Assembly: GCA_030568195.1 (NCBI GenBank) | Contig: JAJLTO010000006.1 | Location: forward strand, 930,001 to 994,000 | Source of the DNA: Dipodascopsis uninucleata var. uninucleata | Lineage: Eukaryota; Ascomycota; Lipomycetes; Lipomycetales; Lipomycetaceae | DNA length: 64,000 nucleotides | Direction of reading: 5' to 3' | In this document: positions 45,448-58,265 of the stretch, in pieces | How positions within the stretch are numbered: the stretch's first letter is position 1 | Layout: each line of letters starts with the position of its first letter | Notes under the pieces: model-generated | Database searches by the model: none | The model's input: only the letters and a program-made list of their open reading frames with translations | Told to the model about the DNA's origin: nothing | Made by a program: the position numbers and the translations under genes

Positions 45448-46341
45448 TATATTGCTAATTGAATTATTTAATATTGCTCAGTTATCGGTCGTTAGAGTCA
45501 AGTATTGGTGAATCAGATCTAGCAAGGAGACAACACCAAGCACGGTAAAATTCGGTCCTCCTCTATTTTCTTGAGTCCAAAAACCTAGCTTTTCTTGTCC
45601 ACTGAACTCCTATAACTACTCTGAGTACTAGCAAATATTACATACACAGTGTTTCAAGAATTATTTTTCGATTGGACTCAGAATTTGATGTTTTATCATT
45701 CAAATTGCCTGAAGAACACGCGCTGAATCTTTTTCAGGGGAGTTCTATCCACAAAACTCGTTTAGTGGTTTATTTTTGGTGTATGATTTCTCGCGTTATA
45801 TTGAGGGTATTGTATAATACAATATCTATATATTTAGATGGTACATTACCCTCAATTAGTCATCCAGTTGTTATCCTACACTACTTTACAAGCTTTGTAA
45901 GTTTGATACTTTTGTACAGATACAGTACTAAGGAACAGTTTTCTTCAGCTTAAACGGTGTTTATCAAGATTTCTAAAAGCGGCACACACACGAAAGTAAC
46001 AGTGGAGCAGCTTACGGATAATCGACAAACGCCAGCTGTGGTGAAATTAAGCTGTGCTTGATTACGCTGGCGAGAAGCGATAACGAACTCGTCAAGGTCA
46101 GTAGTCTAGTCGCAGTTCTGTTACCATCGCCATAATTCGTACAGGACCTACCAAGCGCCAGGCCCGTAAAGGGCGTGCGCCTACTAAGAAGTATGGCGAG
46201 TCGCTGAATGATAGTGGTGTAAATGGGAATATTGGCAGTTCGCTGGAGTTTACGACTGGTGGCAATGGAAAAGTCCGAAGGCGAAGCAAGAAGGTAACTG
46301 AAGATTTATACGATGACGACCTTTCTGACTCGATATCATCA
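45448..46341. other. Divergent region with possible first exon of the F-box gene
   Basis: Holds the PMT promoter. From 46105 to 46341 the frame of the F-box protein stays open and reads like protein (TKRQARKGRAPTKKYGESLN), but has no ATG; an acceptor-like GTACAG at 46139-46144 suggests that a first exon lies further left. I could not find it. Confidence 0.45.
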
Positions 46342-47529
46342 ATGACGTCTACTTCTTCTTCAAAAAAGAGCATCGTAGCTCGATCATCCACTATTAGTAG
46401 GTCTTTGTCTTCTCAAGGGGATAGTACTTACCTAGGATCGCTGAGCGATGCTATTAATGATCGCGGCAGCGGTGATCCTTCAATCGAACAGATGCAAGAA
46501 TTCTATCTACCACCAGAAGTTCTCGAGCTCATAATATCATTTGTTCCAAGTCAGTTTTGTGCACCTCTATTATATGTTTCAAGGGATTGGTATCATGCTG
46601 CTCTACCATGTGTTTATAAACGGCCTCGACTGTATCCAAAAAATTATCTTTCATTTGTAACTACCTTATCGAATAGCGACACGTTAGGAACTTATGTTCA
46701 GATCCTTGACTTACGATATATCATTCAATCTGGCAAGAATTCATATACTTCACGTTTATTGAGACGATGCTCTCACAATCTTGAGGAGTTCTATGCGCCA
46801 CAGACTAGCTTTGGCTATGCTCCGTTGGTTAGTGTTCGTCAGTGCAGTAAATTACGTGTGCTAGACTTGAGTTTGGTTTCAGAGACAGTGGATCTACGCG
46901 AGTTATTTCTCGCAATTCAGAATCTCCAGGAGTTGACTGTGTTAAATTTTCCGAGATCTTCCGTGTTCTGCGTGGACTTTCCTGATAATATATGGCCTCC
47001 AAATCTATCACACTTAGGCTTGGCTGGTGGCATTTCCGATGAATTTCTAACGGAAACACGATTTCCTGATACTATAACGACGCTCACTATGGCGCATTGT
47101 CCTTTTATCAAGACTAATGCCGTGAAGTCTTTGTGTCGTCGATTGGGCTCTTCTCTAACATCGCTTAGAGTAACGTTTCCACTTCCCTCTTTAGGATACA
47201 ATGCCTTTGATACTATTCTAAAAGATTGTCCAGAACTTCGACGTTTGGTCGTTTCTACGGACTATATTACACATCGATTGCTTTCCGCAGAGAATATTCC
47301 TACAGAACATCCACTTGAGATGCTCGATCTTGACTGTAGCGGAATGCTTGGCCAGTCTCGTAAGATTCAGGCAGATGACATTGCACTGGCAGTTCTAGAA
47401 GGTAGGCTTCCTGAACTAAGAATTGTTCGGGCTAGTATCAAACTAGGATGGTCTAAAGATGATGAGGAAGTTGCAGAGCTTATTGAAGTTTTAAGTGACC
47501 GTGAGAATGGAGGTTTGTGGATAGCATAG
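46342..47529 (+). CDS. F-box and leucine-rich-repeat protein
   Basis: Likely substrate adaptor of an SCF ubiquitin ligase. From the first in-frame ATG it is 395 aa, but the true start is probably in an unplaced upstream exon (see 45448-46341). A Ser-rich leader precedes the F-box at about residues 55-100: YLPPEVLELIISFVPSQFCA, with LLYVSRDWYHAALPCVYKRP after it. Leucine-rich repeats fill the rest, for example LRVLDLSLVSETVDLREL, LTVLNFPRSS and LSHLGLAGGISDEFL. The ending GGLWIA is followed by a stop. The substrate cannot be told from sequence. It is divergent from the mannosyltransferase gene. Confidence 0.82.
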   Translation: MTSTSSSKKSIVARSSTISRSLSSQGDSTYLGSLSDAINDRGSGDPSIEQMQEFYLPPEVLELIISFVPSQFCAPLLYVSRDWYHAALPCVYKRPRLYPKNYLSFVTTLSNSDTLGTYVQILDLRYIIQSGKNSYTSRLLRRCSHNLEEFYAPQTSFGYAPLVSVRQCSKLRVLDLSLVSETVDLRELFLAIQNLQELTVLNFPRSSVFCVDFPDNIWPPNLSHLGLAGGISDEFLTETRFPDTITTLTMAHCPFIKTNAVKSLCRRLGSSLTSLRVTFPLPSLGYNAFDTILKDCPELRRLVVSTDYITHRLLSAENIPTEHPLEMLDLDCSGMLGQSRKIQADDIALAVLEGRLPELRIVRASIKLGWSKDDEEVAELIEVLSDRENGGLWIA

Positions 47530-47919
47530 GAGTGTGGTTATTGTAGCTTAGATGTGGTGCGATGAAGTCTAAGTGAAATCTTAGAGAAATATACTGAAAT
47601 ACGACGATCTAGTATTATTGATTAGTGATTGATGAATTTGAATTGCATTTCTACTAATCTTAATTTTTTTTGTTCCCTTTATTGGATGCTAGATTTGTCA
47701 TATTTTGTGACTAATTTGTTGCCTTTGGTTTTGTATCCGTTGTTCTTTTATTTGCATTGACAAAAAAATTGTAATAAGAGAAATCACTCTTTCAGTATTC
47801 ACAGTTGTTTTTCTCTTCAAACTTGTTATGGATACTATCCATAACGTTGTAATAGTATTTTAAAATCACATTCGGAAAATAAATTGTTACCAAAAGACAT
47901 TATTCTATTTATGTTTACT
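47530..47919. other. Convergent intergenic region
   Basis: 3' ends of the F-box gene and the HAD hydrolase gene; AT-rich, nothing else seen. Confidence 0.6.
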
Positions 47920-49290
47920 CTAAACGGAAGATTCGACATCCAATGCATGAAGGACAGCATCATATACAGTGTCGACTATCACGCGAGGCTTTGCATAGGA
48001 GGGAATCGTATCACCATCTTTGTAGACGCCGGATCTCAGGAGGATAGAATACCACCCGAAAGAATTGCCACCATGTATATCAGATGCTGGGTTATCACCT
48101 ATCATGTAAACTCGTTTCAGACTATTCGCATTGCCATAGATATCTGAATTGAACTTATTGAGTACCTCATGAGCATATTCATAAGTAAAGAGAAATGGTT
48201 TTCCAATAACTGTGCTCGACATATCATTACCGGTGAAGTCTTTGAAGACCTTCTCTACACTGGCTCTAAAAGCCCCTTGACCAAATCTTGAAAGATGATA
48301 GTCATTTGCCCACAGAAGATCATTACTAGAGACGATAAAAATTAGAAACAATACTTTAACTTTCACGAAATAGGAAGAATAGCACTTACTTTGACCAGAA
48401 AATAGGAAGAGATTGTTCAAGGTTAGAATTTCTAGTTCCCAATTTACCATGCTCTGAAACTAAAAGATCAATGATAACTTGCGCATCACATCCCCAATCT
48501 CGAGAATCATTAAACACAAGGACTGCGTCAAAGTTTTCTGGAGTTAGAGGCTGGGCTAACTCGTTCAGTTGCCTTGAAGTAAATCGATGAAATGGCCAGA
48601 TAGTAGGATCTGATTTGATAATGTCCATTGACATGACCACCTGCTGGAAACCGTAGTCGTAGGCAACATGGCGACATTTATCGTCATCACCTCCTACAAC
48701 AAGAACTTTCGAATAACTATCCGCAAGTCGCTTAAAAGGAGTGTGGGATTGAATGAATTGCTCGGTTGAGATGTCAATTTCCAATTTAGAAGAAAGGTCT
48801 TTTACTCTTTCTTGCTCTGATTTTCCTCCGCCATTAGTCAACAGAATCCTGTATGAGTTACCAAAAAATTAATCAGCATTTCGAGCAACTGCAATTAAGT
48901 TATCTGAACAAATTGCAATCTTACCAAGGAATCTTTTTCTCATTGAGGAGGGCCAAAGCCTTTTTACCACCTTCAAGAGGCTTAGATCCTCTCATCAAAA
49001 CACCATCGATACTAGAGACAGATTTAGTTAGATACTTACTATTGAGACAATTCCTAAAACTATCACTACGACCATCGCCGATATAGCGATACTCACTCAA
49101 AAGCAAAGGCAAAATCATTAGTTGGAAGCTGCGTTGACAAATATCTGGAAGATGAACGCGGAACTCCGTTTCTGTAATAATTCTCAAAAGTATTTCCGGA
49201 ACATCTATTTCTCGCCAAGCCCCTTTCAGTAAATTTCGAGTAGAGCTGAATTCCACTCAGTTGTCTTCGGCTAATCTGCCAAACAGCCAT
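47920..49290 (-). CDS. HAD-superfamily hydrolase, CECR5/HDHD5-like (mitochondrial)
   Basis: Haloacid-dehalogenase-type phosphatase family related to human HDHD5/CECR5 and yeast YKR070W; the natural substrate is not known. Exons 49290-49097, 49011-48925, 48848-48390 and 48325-47920 give 381 aa. The N-terminus MAVWQISRRQLSGIQLYSK is basic and amphipathic, fitting mitochondrial import. Motif I is FAFDIDGVLMRG (both Asp present, formed across the first intron), motif II is LLTNGGG, and motif IV is VYMIGDNPASDIHGGN. SNNDLLWANDYHLSRFGQGAF matches the family cap region. All catalytic residues look intact. It faces the F-box gene tail to tail. Confidence 0.92.
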
Positions 49291-51358
49291 TCTATCTTGA
49301 AATTTTCGTTCTCGCTATTTATTCTAAGAACTAGTTTACTTCCTCCCCTCTACTCGACTGATTGTTGGCGTTTCCGTCGAGCCCTACCTATGTGTTCTCA
49401 CAACTGCAAGGATACAAGTTTTAGATAAACAAATTATTCGTATTTGTAGAGAATATGTAAATCAATAAACCGCTAACAATGCTTATGGACGTACGCTATT
49501 CGTGTAATTGCACTTGTTTCGACAATCCTTATCCGTTGCAGGTAGGAACATCTATTCTATGATGCAAACCTTCGGATAGCCAATTTCTTCATTACATAAT
49601 ACAGTTGTTTGCAGTTACTAATGATGATCGTTTTTTGGAAATATCCGGGTAATTAAGGATGTGAATATACGCAATTAATTAGACTTTAATAAGAACAGCA
49701 CAGAGTTTGCATATTGCCTATAGACATTTTAAAAAAAAGGACGAAATTATTAGAGTTTTAAATGATGCATTGACGAATATATTAGCCCAAAGGATCTTTT
49801 TGTCGTGTTAGTATGATTGTTTAGCGATATGATTAGAGATTGTTTGTAGAATGATAGAATATTTAGAGCGAGACTATGCGTGATATAAATACCGGAGTTA
49901 AGTTTTTCCTTGCAACAGCTAAATGCCCATGTAATATGCATTAATATCGGCACACATATCGGATTCAAGCTCATCCCTGCGCTTCCCTACTTGGTAAGCA
50001 TCGGAGCCGTAGCTCAGAAATTCACATTCAATTATAGGATATTAAATTATAGAATTAATTGCTTCTGGAAATTTTGCTTCAGTTTGGGAAAGGGAAGTTT
50101 GAAAAGTCCCCATGCTGTGCCGAAATGATCATTTCTCTCGGGACACTGGAGAGAACTAAAAGTTACATTCCCAAGGTGAAGTTAGTCAAATCTAGCCTGC
50201 TAAATAAAATCACTAATGGCGCCTTGTCCTGGTTATGCTCGCTTGACCGTACCCTTCATTACCGATGAAGCTAGTCTCTGAAACAATTCTGCGAAATCAG
50301 AGTCTTTTCATTACAGCTCACCATAAAATTATCCGAGACTGAATATCCAGATTCAAAATTTGACAATGAAATTATTACCAGATTGTTTTCATCTATGGAA
50401 ATTCTGATGTATAATTTGTTAATGGGCATTGCAAGTAGTAGGAACTAGAATTCTCCATGAACGTTGAATACTAAACAGGTTCTAACCTATGAACATGAGC
50501 GACACATTATATCTAGGACGAGAAGATATTATCATTATATCATTATATTATTCTTATTACCACTAGCTCTACCTCATTTTCTAATAAACATATACACAGA
50601 TGATACATACATAGATACAACTATAACAGTGATCGGATTCCTGCAATAATCAAGTCCTCAGCACTTTCTGATCCTCCTTTTATTATTATTTAATTCTTCA
50701 CGTCATCGCTCTCACAATTTGATAATGGAAAGAAAAATAATCGTGATAAACCATATCTCCTTCATGTGTCTAGACCATGCTAAAAAAAATAAGAATATTC
50801 GGAAGAAATTAAACAGTATATATTCCTCCTCTCCAGAGAAAGGAATGTCTGATATCATATAACAAGTATCCCTGAACGCCAGAAGCTCTGATTTTAAAGT
50901 ACACGCATAGTCTCACGTAGTAATAACCATTAAACGAAATAAAACACCAAAAAATACAATAAAGCGCTATAAAAAAAGCGATTATCTAGAAATTAGAACA
51001 TTAGGAATGAAATAGAAAGTAAACTAAATATTAGTTTGAAGAACACAGATACCTCGAAGTACTAGTTGTTTTATACAATAAAATAAATAAAAGAATGTTA
51101 CAAGTTAGTTCAAAAGATAATATTATCTAATCTCTCTCTTTCATCGTTCGACCTATCGAAATTTTAATCGTAAACAATAATATTAAACGACGTTATTTAA
51201 AAATTAAATGCGCCTCACTAAGTATCCTACAGTAAATATTTATTTCATCTCCCTTTCATTACCAGCTGTGTTAGTAACTATGTACTTCGAAAAGACTGAA
51301 TAGTACGAACTATCTATCTTATCACTCTCATCATGCATGAAGTTAGATATCGATCAAT
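49291..51358. other. Intergenic, SFL1-like 3' side to HAD gene
   Basis: About 2 kb. A slightly GC-richer patch at 49960-50270 has short open frames on the plus strand, including 69 codons at 50059-50268 (PKVKLVKSSLLNKITNGAL), which I could not place in a family. The rest is AT-rich 3' UTR-like sequence near SFL1 and the HAD gene promoter. No gene called. Confidence 0.45.
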
Positions 51359-51848
51359 CTATTGCTCTTTCCGTCGCTTGCGTGCCATAGACATTGGCGA
51401 AGGTGGTGGACTGTCAACTGATGTAGAATCGTTTTTTTCCATCGGATTCAACAATGCATGTACACCAACACCGAAACTGTTGGAGCGAGATGATTGCGAA
51501 TGAAGAGGCGGTCCCAATGGTGCTGCTACGACTGCTGCTGGCAGTGGTGGAGTACCTGCGGAAGTAGGACCCATCCCACCTTGTCCAGATAGAGACGGAT
51601 GGTGATATGAAGTCATCATCCCTGGAGGAACGGAAGTCATTGGTGAGTATATCGATGTAGATGCTGAAGTAGGAGCTAAGTTGGTTGAAAGCTTCGGTGA
51701 GAGAGGATGTAGTCTATATTGTCTGTTTACACTAGAAAATTGGACAGCGGGATTGATACTATCTCTTCGGAAACTTGGCACGGTAGATTGAAGGGGTTGA
51801 TGTAAAGGCGAAAGCGATGACGATGACATGGATGGTGAAGATTGTTGT

Positions 51849-51883
<35 letters not shown>

Positions 51884-54466
51884 TCTGTCCGACGGCTGAA
51901 GTTGTTTTGGGCTAGGATGTGAAGTAGGCATTTGTGGAGGATGAGAAATAGCCGTTGTTGCTTGTGGAGGTGGTGGATGATATGCACCAACCACTTGCCC
52001 TTGTGACTGATGAAGTTGTGGTTGCTGTACAGTAAATGAGTGCGACATAGTTGAAGGAGTCTGTTGTGCTTGAAAATGTAGTGCCCCAGGTGAATTAGAA
52101 GTCAAAGGCGCAGATTGGAAAGATGTAGGAAAAGAGGTAGGAACTGAGCGACGTTGTTGTAGATAGCTGGAATGATCAGCACTCATGCCAGCAGACCAAG
52201 AAGATGCCTGGCGAATCTCAATTTGAGTGTTGTCAGACGTATGTCGACGCAAGTTAGGTTGCCGAGTGATAGGATTTGATGACGGATAGGATCCTGGCCT
52301 ATGCTTCAAATAGTGATTTAATCCAGGATGCGACTGCTGCACACTAGCGAGAAGAGGTGTATTAGACCCAGAACCAAGAACAGTAGTACCTGACGAGTTA
52401 GTTACAGGTGCTCCAGGAACACTTGCCCCATGTTGAGGGACAGGGGGAGTATAAGGTGACATACCACCACTAAGTGGACTCTGAAAACTAACTGACGATA
52501 CTGATGATGACGCATGACTTTTTGCAGAAACGGGTGTAAAATTATCCACAGGCGTTGGATATGCATAACGAACGCTAGAGGACCGATGCCCACTAACCAT
52601 TCGTTCATCTGAGCGTTGATGGGGAGAAAGCTCACCCGCAGCAACGGTATCTAACTTTAAATCGCGACTTCGTGGAGAGAAAGATGAGATAGAAGTCGTA
52701 GTTTGTGGCGAATACAGAGCTGACGATTTTCGGTTTATTTCCTCATCAAGCTTAACAATCTCATTTTCCAGGTGAGCCTTTTCAGGACCTTGTGGGATGT
52801 GGGTTATCATAGACACAATATTGTGTAGTAGCTCATGACTAGCACGCATAGTGTCAATCATCAAATCGAACCTAGCCTGAAGACGTAAATAAGAATCTTG
52901 TAGTTGCCACATAGTACTTTCAAGGGCAGACACTCTTAAGTGCTCCGAGGAATCCTGAATAGGGACATGTGGATGCCGAGGTCCGTGATGCATAGATGCA
53001 GCAAAGGCTGCAGTAGTTGCAGCAGGATGCGTGACTGTAATTTGAGCATCTTGAAGATAGCCTTGTGAGATCGCAGCTGATAGAGGGGTACCATTAGGTG
53101 ATATCGGAGTAGCAGGTAACGAACCTGCTCCGGTAATAGACTTCGATGACACCATCGAATTTCTATTACCCACAGATTGACGAGAAGCACGACGCTTAAT
53201 ACCACGCAATGACTCTACATCACCTCTCTTGAAACTTCCATCACCATGCTTGAACTCCCATTGTCCCGTATCAGAATTGGATCCGGCATGAAACACATCA
53301 TTTACTAAACCAAGCAGTTAGCAATACAAGAAAATGAGCTAGAAAAATGTCAAAACATACCTTTATGAAAGCCATACATGTTCAATTGTCGCACGAAAGA
53401 TGACATATTAGTGTGTTTGAAGTATTGACTATCAAATGAATTAGATCCGAAATCATTGAAAATATGCCCACATACTATGCTTACCTCAATACTCTGGAGA
53501 ATTCTTCTCCTGGAGATACTACGAAGCTATCGTTTCCGCTCGTCCATGATATCAAATGTTGAATTGACCGATCCTCAAGCATGCTATATTCACAATCAGC
53601 AACCATCTTTCTAAAAAAAGCTCGTCATGTGCTTACCTATATAGTTTATGAATGAATGCTGCTTGATTGACCTTAGGCTGTGAGATGGAATTTTTTGCAC
53701 CAAAGTCTGGTGCCGTATTATTGGAGCTAGTAGAAATTGACGTACTCTTCGAGCCCTTTTGCATAGAAGATGGAGATGACGATAACTTCTCGATATTAGC
53801 AGAAGAGTCTTTTTCGTTTGGTGGAACTCTTGGCGATGACTTTAACGTAGAATCTGATGTAATCATAGATACTGGCTTTTTACCTTCAGTATCATTCTCA
53901 CAATCACTGTTTTCATTTTCGTCTTCTTCTTCGTCTTCTTCGTCTTCGTCTTCTTCAACTATACTATTGTTCTGAGAAGCGTTAATAGTAGTTGCGCTCG
54001 CAGTGAGAGCGAATTTGGAAGCGTCTAATGTGCTAATTGCTGTAGTTATTGTAGAATGGCTGGTAGCATTAGAGGCTGCAGGTAGTGAATTCTCTGCAAC
54101 AGAATCAGCACTTTTTGCGCTATCATATTCCACATCATCCATTGGCTGGGACATCGAATGGCGTTTCTGGTACCGTACATCACTAGCACCATAGTGACTA
54201 TTGTGAGCATCTTCTACCTTGCTGTCACCTGAGCTTAAAGGTATGGTGGATTCTGATTCGCGAGATGTGTCGTGAGAGACAGAAGCTAGGTCTTCCTGGG
54301 CTCCCAAATCTGAAAATGAGCGGCTAGTAGGCCCATGATCACCGTCAAGATCATCGGGACGACCAGGAGGATTTGCCTGAACGTCCTTTAGAGACATATC
54401 GTTATTATGGGATACAAAATGCCGGCAGCATGTGTGATATCGATTACGGCGTTCCGAAATCGTCAA
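51359..54466 (-). CDS. SFL1: Sfl1-type heat-shock-factor-like transcription regulator
   Basis: DNA-binding regulator with an HSF fold; Sfl1 represses flocculation and filamentation genes in yeasts. Exons 54466-53637, 53583-53485, 53428-53361 and 53304-51359 give 980 aa; an in-frame ATG at 54397 (MSLKDV) is an alternative start. The first 250 residues are Ser/Asp-rich with an acidic run. The HSF domain spans the three introns: FIHKLYSMLEDRSIQHLISW, NDSFVVSPGEEFSRVL, YFKHTNMSSFVRQLNMYGFH and DVFHAGSNSDTGQWEFKHGD, then FKRGDVESLRGIKRRASRQ. A short heptad-like helix (residues about 430-500) could oligomerise. A Gln run of about 14 residues and Pro/Ser/His-rich tail end with MARKRRKEQ. The gene-free region upstream is about 5.9 kb. 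Confidence 0.9.
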
Positions 54467-54587
54467 GACTATTTAGAATGCTAGCAGAGGAAAACAGTCA
54501 CTTGAAAATACACACGAGACGTAAAATAATATCAATGTTAAAACCAAGTAATTAAATAAAACAAGTAGAATGGACATAAATATAGAC

Positions 54588-54612
54588 ATATATAGACAAA
54601 ATGTCTATATAT
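54588..54612. repeat. Perfect 11-bp inverted repeat upstream of SFL1-like gene
   Basis: Left arm ATATATAGACA, loop AAA, right arm TGTCTATATAT, set in a longer TATAGA/TCTATA-rich block (54570-54690). It lies about 120-145 bp upstream of the SFL1-like ATG, where a promoter or 5' leader hairpin would act. Confidence 0.7.
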
Positions 54613-56272
54613 ATCTATATAGATCGAAAAGCTGATATCCCTATATCATCTAATATACCTATATATCTGCATATATAGATATAGTATGAGACAGTCTACC
54701 GAAAACAAGATAGACAAAGGAGGCAGATGGGAGGTATCTAGGGAGCGGGTAGAAGCGAACTAGTAGAAACACTTGAACGTAAAGGAGACGACGCGATGAA
54801 CAGAGCAATAAAATATATGCAACAGGTTAAATCGAAGGCGAAGAAATACAGCTGATAACTATTTGGCGTACTTTACCGATGCCAAATGCACAACTAAATA
54901 AGCGAGGAGGCAGCGGAGGAGAGGCGGCTGAACGAACGGCTCTAATGTACTTAAGATGCTGTCTCTCTGATGTTCCCGGTCGGTGGAGACTAATTACTAT
55001 AAAAGAAAAAGACAGAGAATAAGTAAGGAACAAATTATAGCAGCAAATCAAAAAGACAAGCATCAAGCGAGCAGCCAAGACCGTGACACCAGGGCTAATA
55101 TAAAAGAAAGCAGATCCTGAAAAAGACAGAAGGCACAGGCTGATGACGCTTGATGCTTGACGAAAGCAGTTATGATTTGGAAGATGCCGTACCTTTGAAC
55201 GTTTGTCGCAGTTGTGTACGGGCTCTTGCGAACTAGGACAAACACTTGGATATATTGCACAACGGAGATCACCAGGCAGTGAAAAAGCGAGATAGTAGTG
55301 GGCACTTTAGAGACGAAGACTTCGTCAATAGTGTTGGGTGCAAAGGGAAAAAAGAACGATGGCGCGTGGTTCTGGAGAGTAAACGCAGTCGGAAGGGGAA
55401 AATTCTTTAGCAGAAGTCGAATAAAACCGGTCGTAGAGACCAAAATGCAGCTGGATGCAGCTCAGGTTACTATGATGTAAAAATAAACTAGATATGAAAT
55501 GTAATGGAAAGCAAGAGCAAGCAAAATCGAAGGGCTAGCTTATTTCTTGGTCTGCAAAAGTGAGTTACGCTGCCGTAACTTTTTTCCTTCTTTACTTCTG
55601 GGCCTTCATCAAAAGGTTGATTGATGCCGTATGAACTAACAGCTAGAAGAAGCATAATTTTTGACTACTATATAACAAATTTTCCGCTTCCTCAGCTACT
55701 ACCGTTTAGTGACTTTTAATTACTGGCTTTCTGGCGTTTTTTAATACTGAGGATAACAATTTCATTTTACTTTATTTCGGCTCGTGTTTGCTCAAGTGCA
55801 CCACCTTCTAAACAATACGCACGCAGCTGTGGCTATGATCGTAATACTGTTGGGCACCGACAAAGTGCTGACATCGGCTGTACCAGCTGTTATCTGGCCC
55901 ACATGAGTGTGCGATTTATGGTACTCTACGAGATGTCTCTCTTGGCCGAGTAAAGCTTATAGATCTACGAGTACCGGGCAGCCGAAGCAGGCAGAGCAGA
56001 CAGTATACAATGCAGGAAGTTATATTAAGAGCGCCCACGCGCATAGTGGGCGAGCCCAACAATTGAGTTGAAATATAAGAGAGGATAACACAGACCACAG
56101 ACAGGTCACTAAAATCGTAATGACAGACAGATAGACGAACCAGTAGTCTAGTGGCGATGAGCACTACCATGGACCAGCCATAAAGATATATTGAGGATGA
56201 CTGACAGACCACAGCCAAAGCAAATAATCGAATGAAAAATAAAATAAATAAGATAAAATAAGCTAGATCAAC

Positions 56273-56273
<1 letters not shown>

Positions 56274-56319
<46 letters not shown>
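56274..56319. repeat. (TAA)n microsatellite
   Basis: About 15 TAA units followed by AAAAAAGGT doubled (56319-56338). A simple repeat in the SFL1-like upstream region, likely polymorphic. Confidence 0.95.
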
Positions 56320-56323
<4 letters not shown>

Positions 56324-58126
56324 GGTAAAAAAGGTAAAAAAAAATTGAAGCGAGAGAGACAAAATCGTACAGCAGGCAAAGAAGAGTAGATTTTTGAATT
56401 GTGAAAGCGAGATTTCTACGACACAGATAGACCGACAAGAATTCTAACTGGGCAAGAGAATTTACTCTGAGTTTCTTCTCGCAACCTTCTTTTTCTAAGT
56501 CAGACCACTTGTGCAATGAATGATGTTATGGTTTCTTTCAGAATTACTCTATTCTATTCTAGCTGTGGCTAAGGTTGCAGTGCATTTAAAATTCAAGTTA
56601 AGCGTGGCAGTAAGATTAGTCCCGAATTCTATAGCCATGTGTACTGAAATAAAATGCATCTTCGATTCTTGATGGGCTAGCTCTGGCCGGGGCCACGCTG
56701 TATGTCGCAATGTGACCTGTGGCGGCGACAATAATAGTAACCAGCATCACGAAGAGACCAGTAAACGGTATCGATAAATACTACTGTTGCTATTAATATT
56801 GTCCGCAGATTGTAAAACTTGCCGTACACTGCAGCTGGGCTCACGGTGCCATATGTTGGTCTCATGATCGGAAGAAATACGGTTGGAATTGTTATTCCGT
56901 GATACATGCACTCTCCACGAGCACTTCACCAGGTACACAAAGACGGAAGGCAGGGAATAAAATAGCCATGTTGGTACTGCTAGTTCCAATACTAGTACCA
57001 GTCTTAACATTAAGTGTTAATGGTACTAATACTAGTAGTAATCTTAAGCGTAGCGGTAAGTGTCGTAATCATAGCACGATACGTAATAGCGGTAGATAGA
57101 CGTAATGAGTATATTTTGGAGTATAATAATAAATCAAAATCATAAAAATAGGGCTGAGTAGTAATAGCGCTCTCTGATGGCAATAATCACAGAGCGAAGT
57201 ATTGGTAATAGATTAAATATGGAAAAAGTATTAAGCTAAAAAAATTGAATAAAATGCTAAGAACAGCACAAGCAACGATGATATCAGGATTTGTGTTTAA
57301 TCCGAAACTACACTGTTTTATTATAACGCTGGCTATTTGCACTGTACTGGCTGCTAACGCGTAGCTGTTATACCGGCTTGTTCTACTCAATACCGTCCTA
57401 GGGTAACGACGTATACCAGTACCATAGAAAAAGATAATAAAGTTGTACTACATATCTATCTGGGCTGGTTGCTTCTCTGGAGACTCGTCTTAATGTAATA
57501 ATGCGCTCAGCTGCAATTGCTCCAAAATTACTACAATGCGACGCTGCGAAACCTACTGGCGCCAAAGCAGTCGTAATGGAGGGAGTAGCATAGGCAGGTT
57601 CGCTGGCTATCGAAATGGGATCTAATGCCATAGACACGAGCGACTGCTCGTGTCTGTAATAAAGAGAGGGTTCCGCATCTGCAAATTTCACGCGCTCAGG
57701 AACGCTGGTTGTGCGTTTATATGCAGGTGGACCCGTGTTCCTGGATGTCCTTCAAGCGCCCTCTGAATACTGGCAAGCCTGATGTACACCTTTGATCCGA
57801 TCGCACTCTAATACGTGTGCTTAGAATACGCAGGAGAGAGCTCTAACCCAGATTCGAATGGCCTATACTAGTAGAGTACCAGTACAGAATGCTTAGGGTG
57901 TACATTCTGTGCTATTTTCCGTCAGTGGGGCTATTATGCGTTCTTCGAATTTGCAGTGCGTCCTTTTTATTTATTTTTTCTTGCGCGGTATTTGACTTTC
58001 TACGGCACCTTCTGTTACGTTCTGTCTAATTTCCGTTCTCTACTTCAATTACAGTTTTCGCTCAGCTTTCTCTTTTCGTACGCTTTTTCCTTTTTTGAGC
58101 TCGGCACTGGATAGCTCGCTCTTAAC

Positions 58127-58265
58127 GCAATTTAACGCAATTTAAATTCCGTTTACGAGTACTACTGGCAGTACCGTATAAATGAGGAAAATTCAGCTTA
58201 CATCTGCAAACCGTACTATTGAAAGCCCCCCGCCGGGCTTGGCTTAGTTTTGTTTTATTTCATTT
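58127..58265. other. TATA-like box and GC hairpin followed by T-rich stretch
   Basis: A doubled AACGCAATTT word (58127-58146) is followed by GTATAAATGAGG near 58177, then a GC hairpin with arms AAGCCC and GGGCTT near 58223-58240 and a T-rich tail TTTTGTTTTATTTCATTTTG. This could mark a small RNA unit but no known RNA family was recognised. Confidence 0.2.

Noticed and set aside
56268-56516. Minus-strand frame with poly-Tyr
   Set aside because: It is the translation of the (TAA)n repeat.
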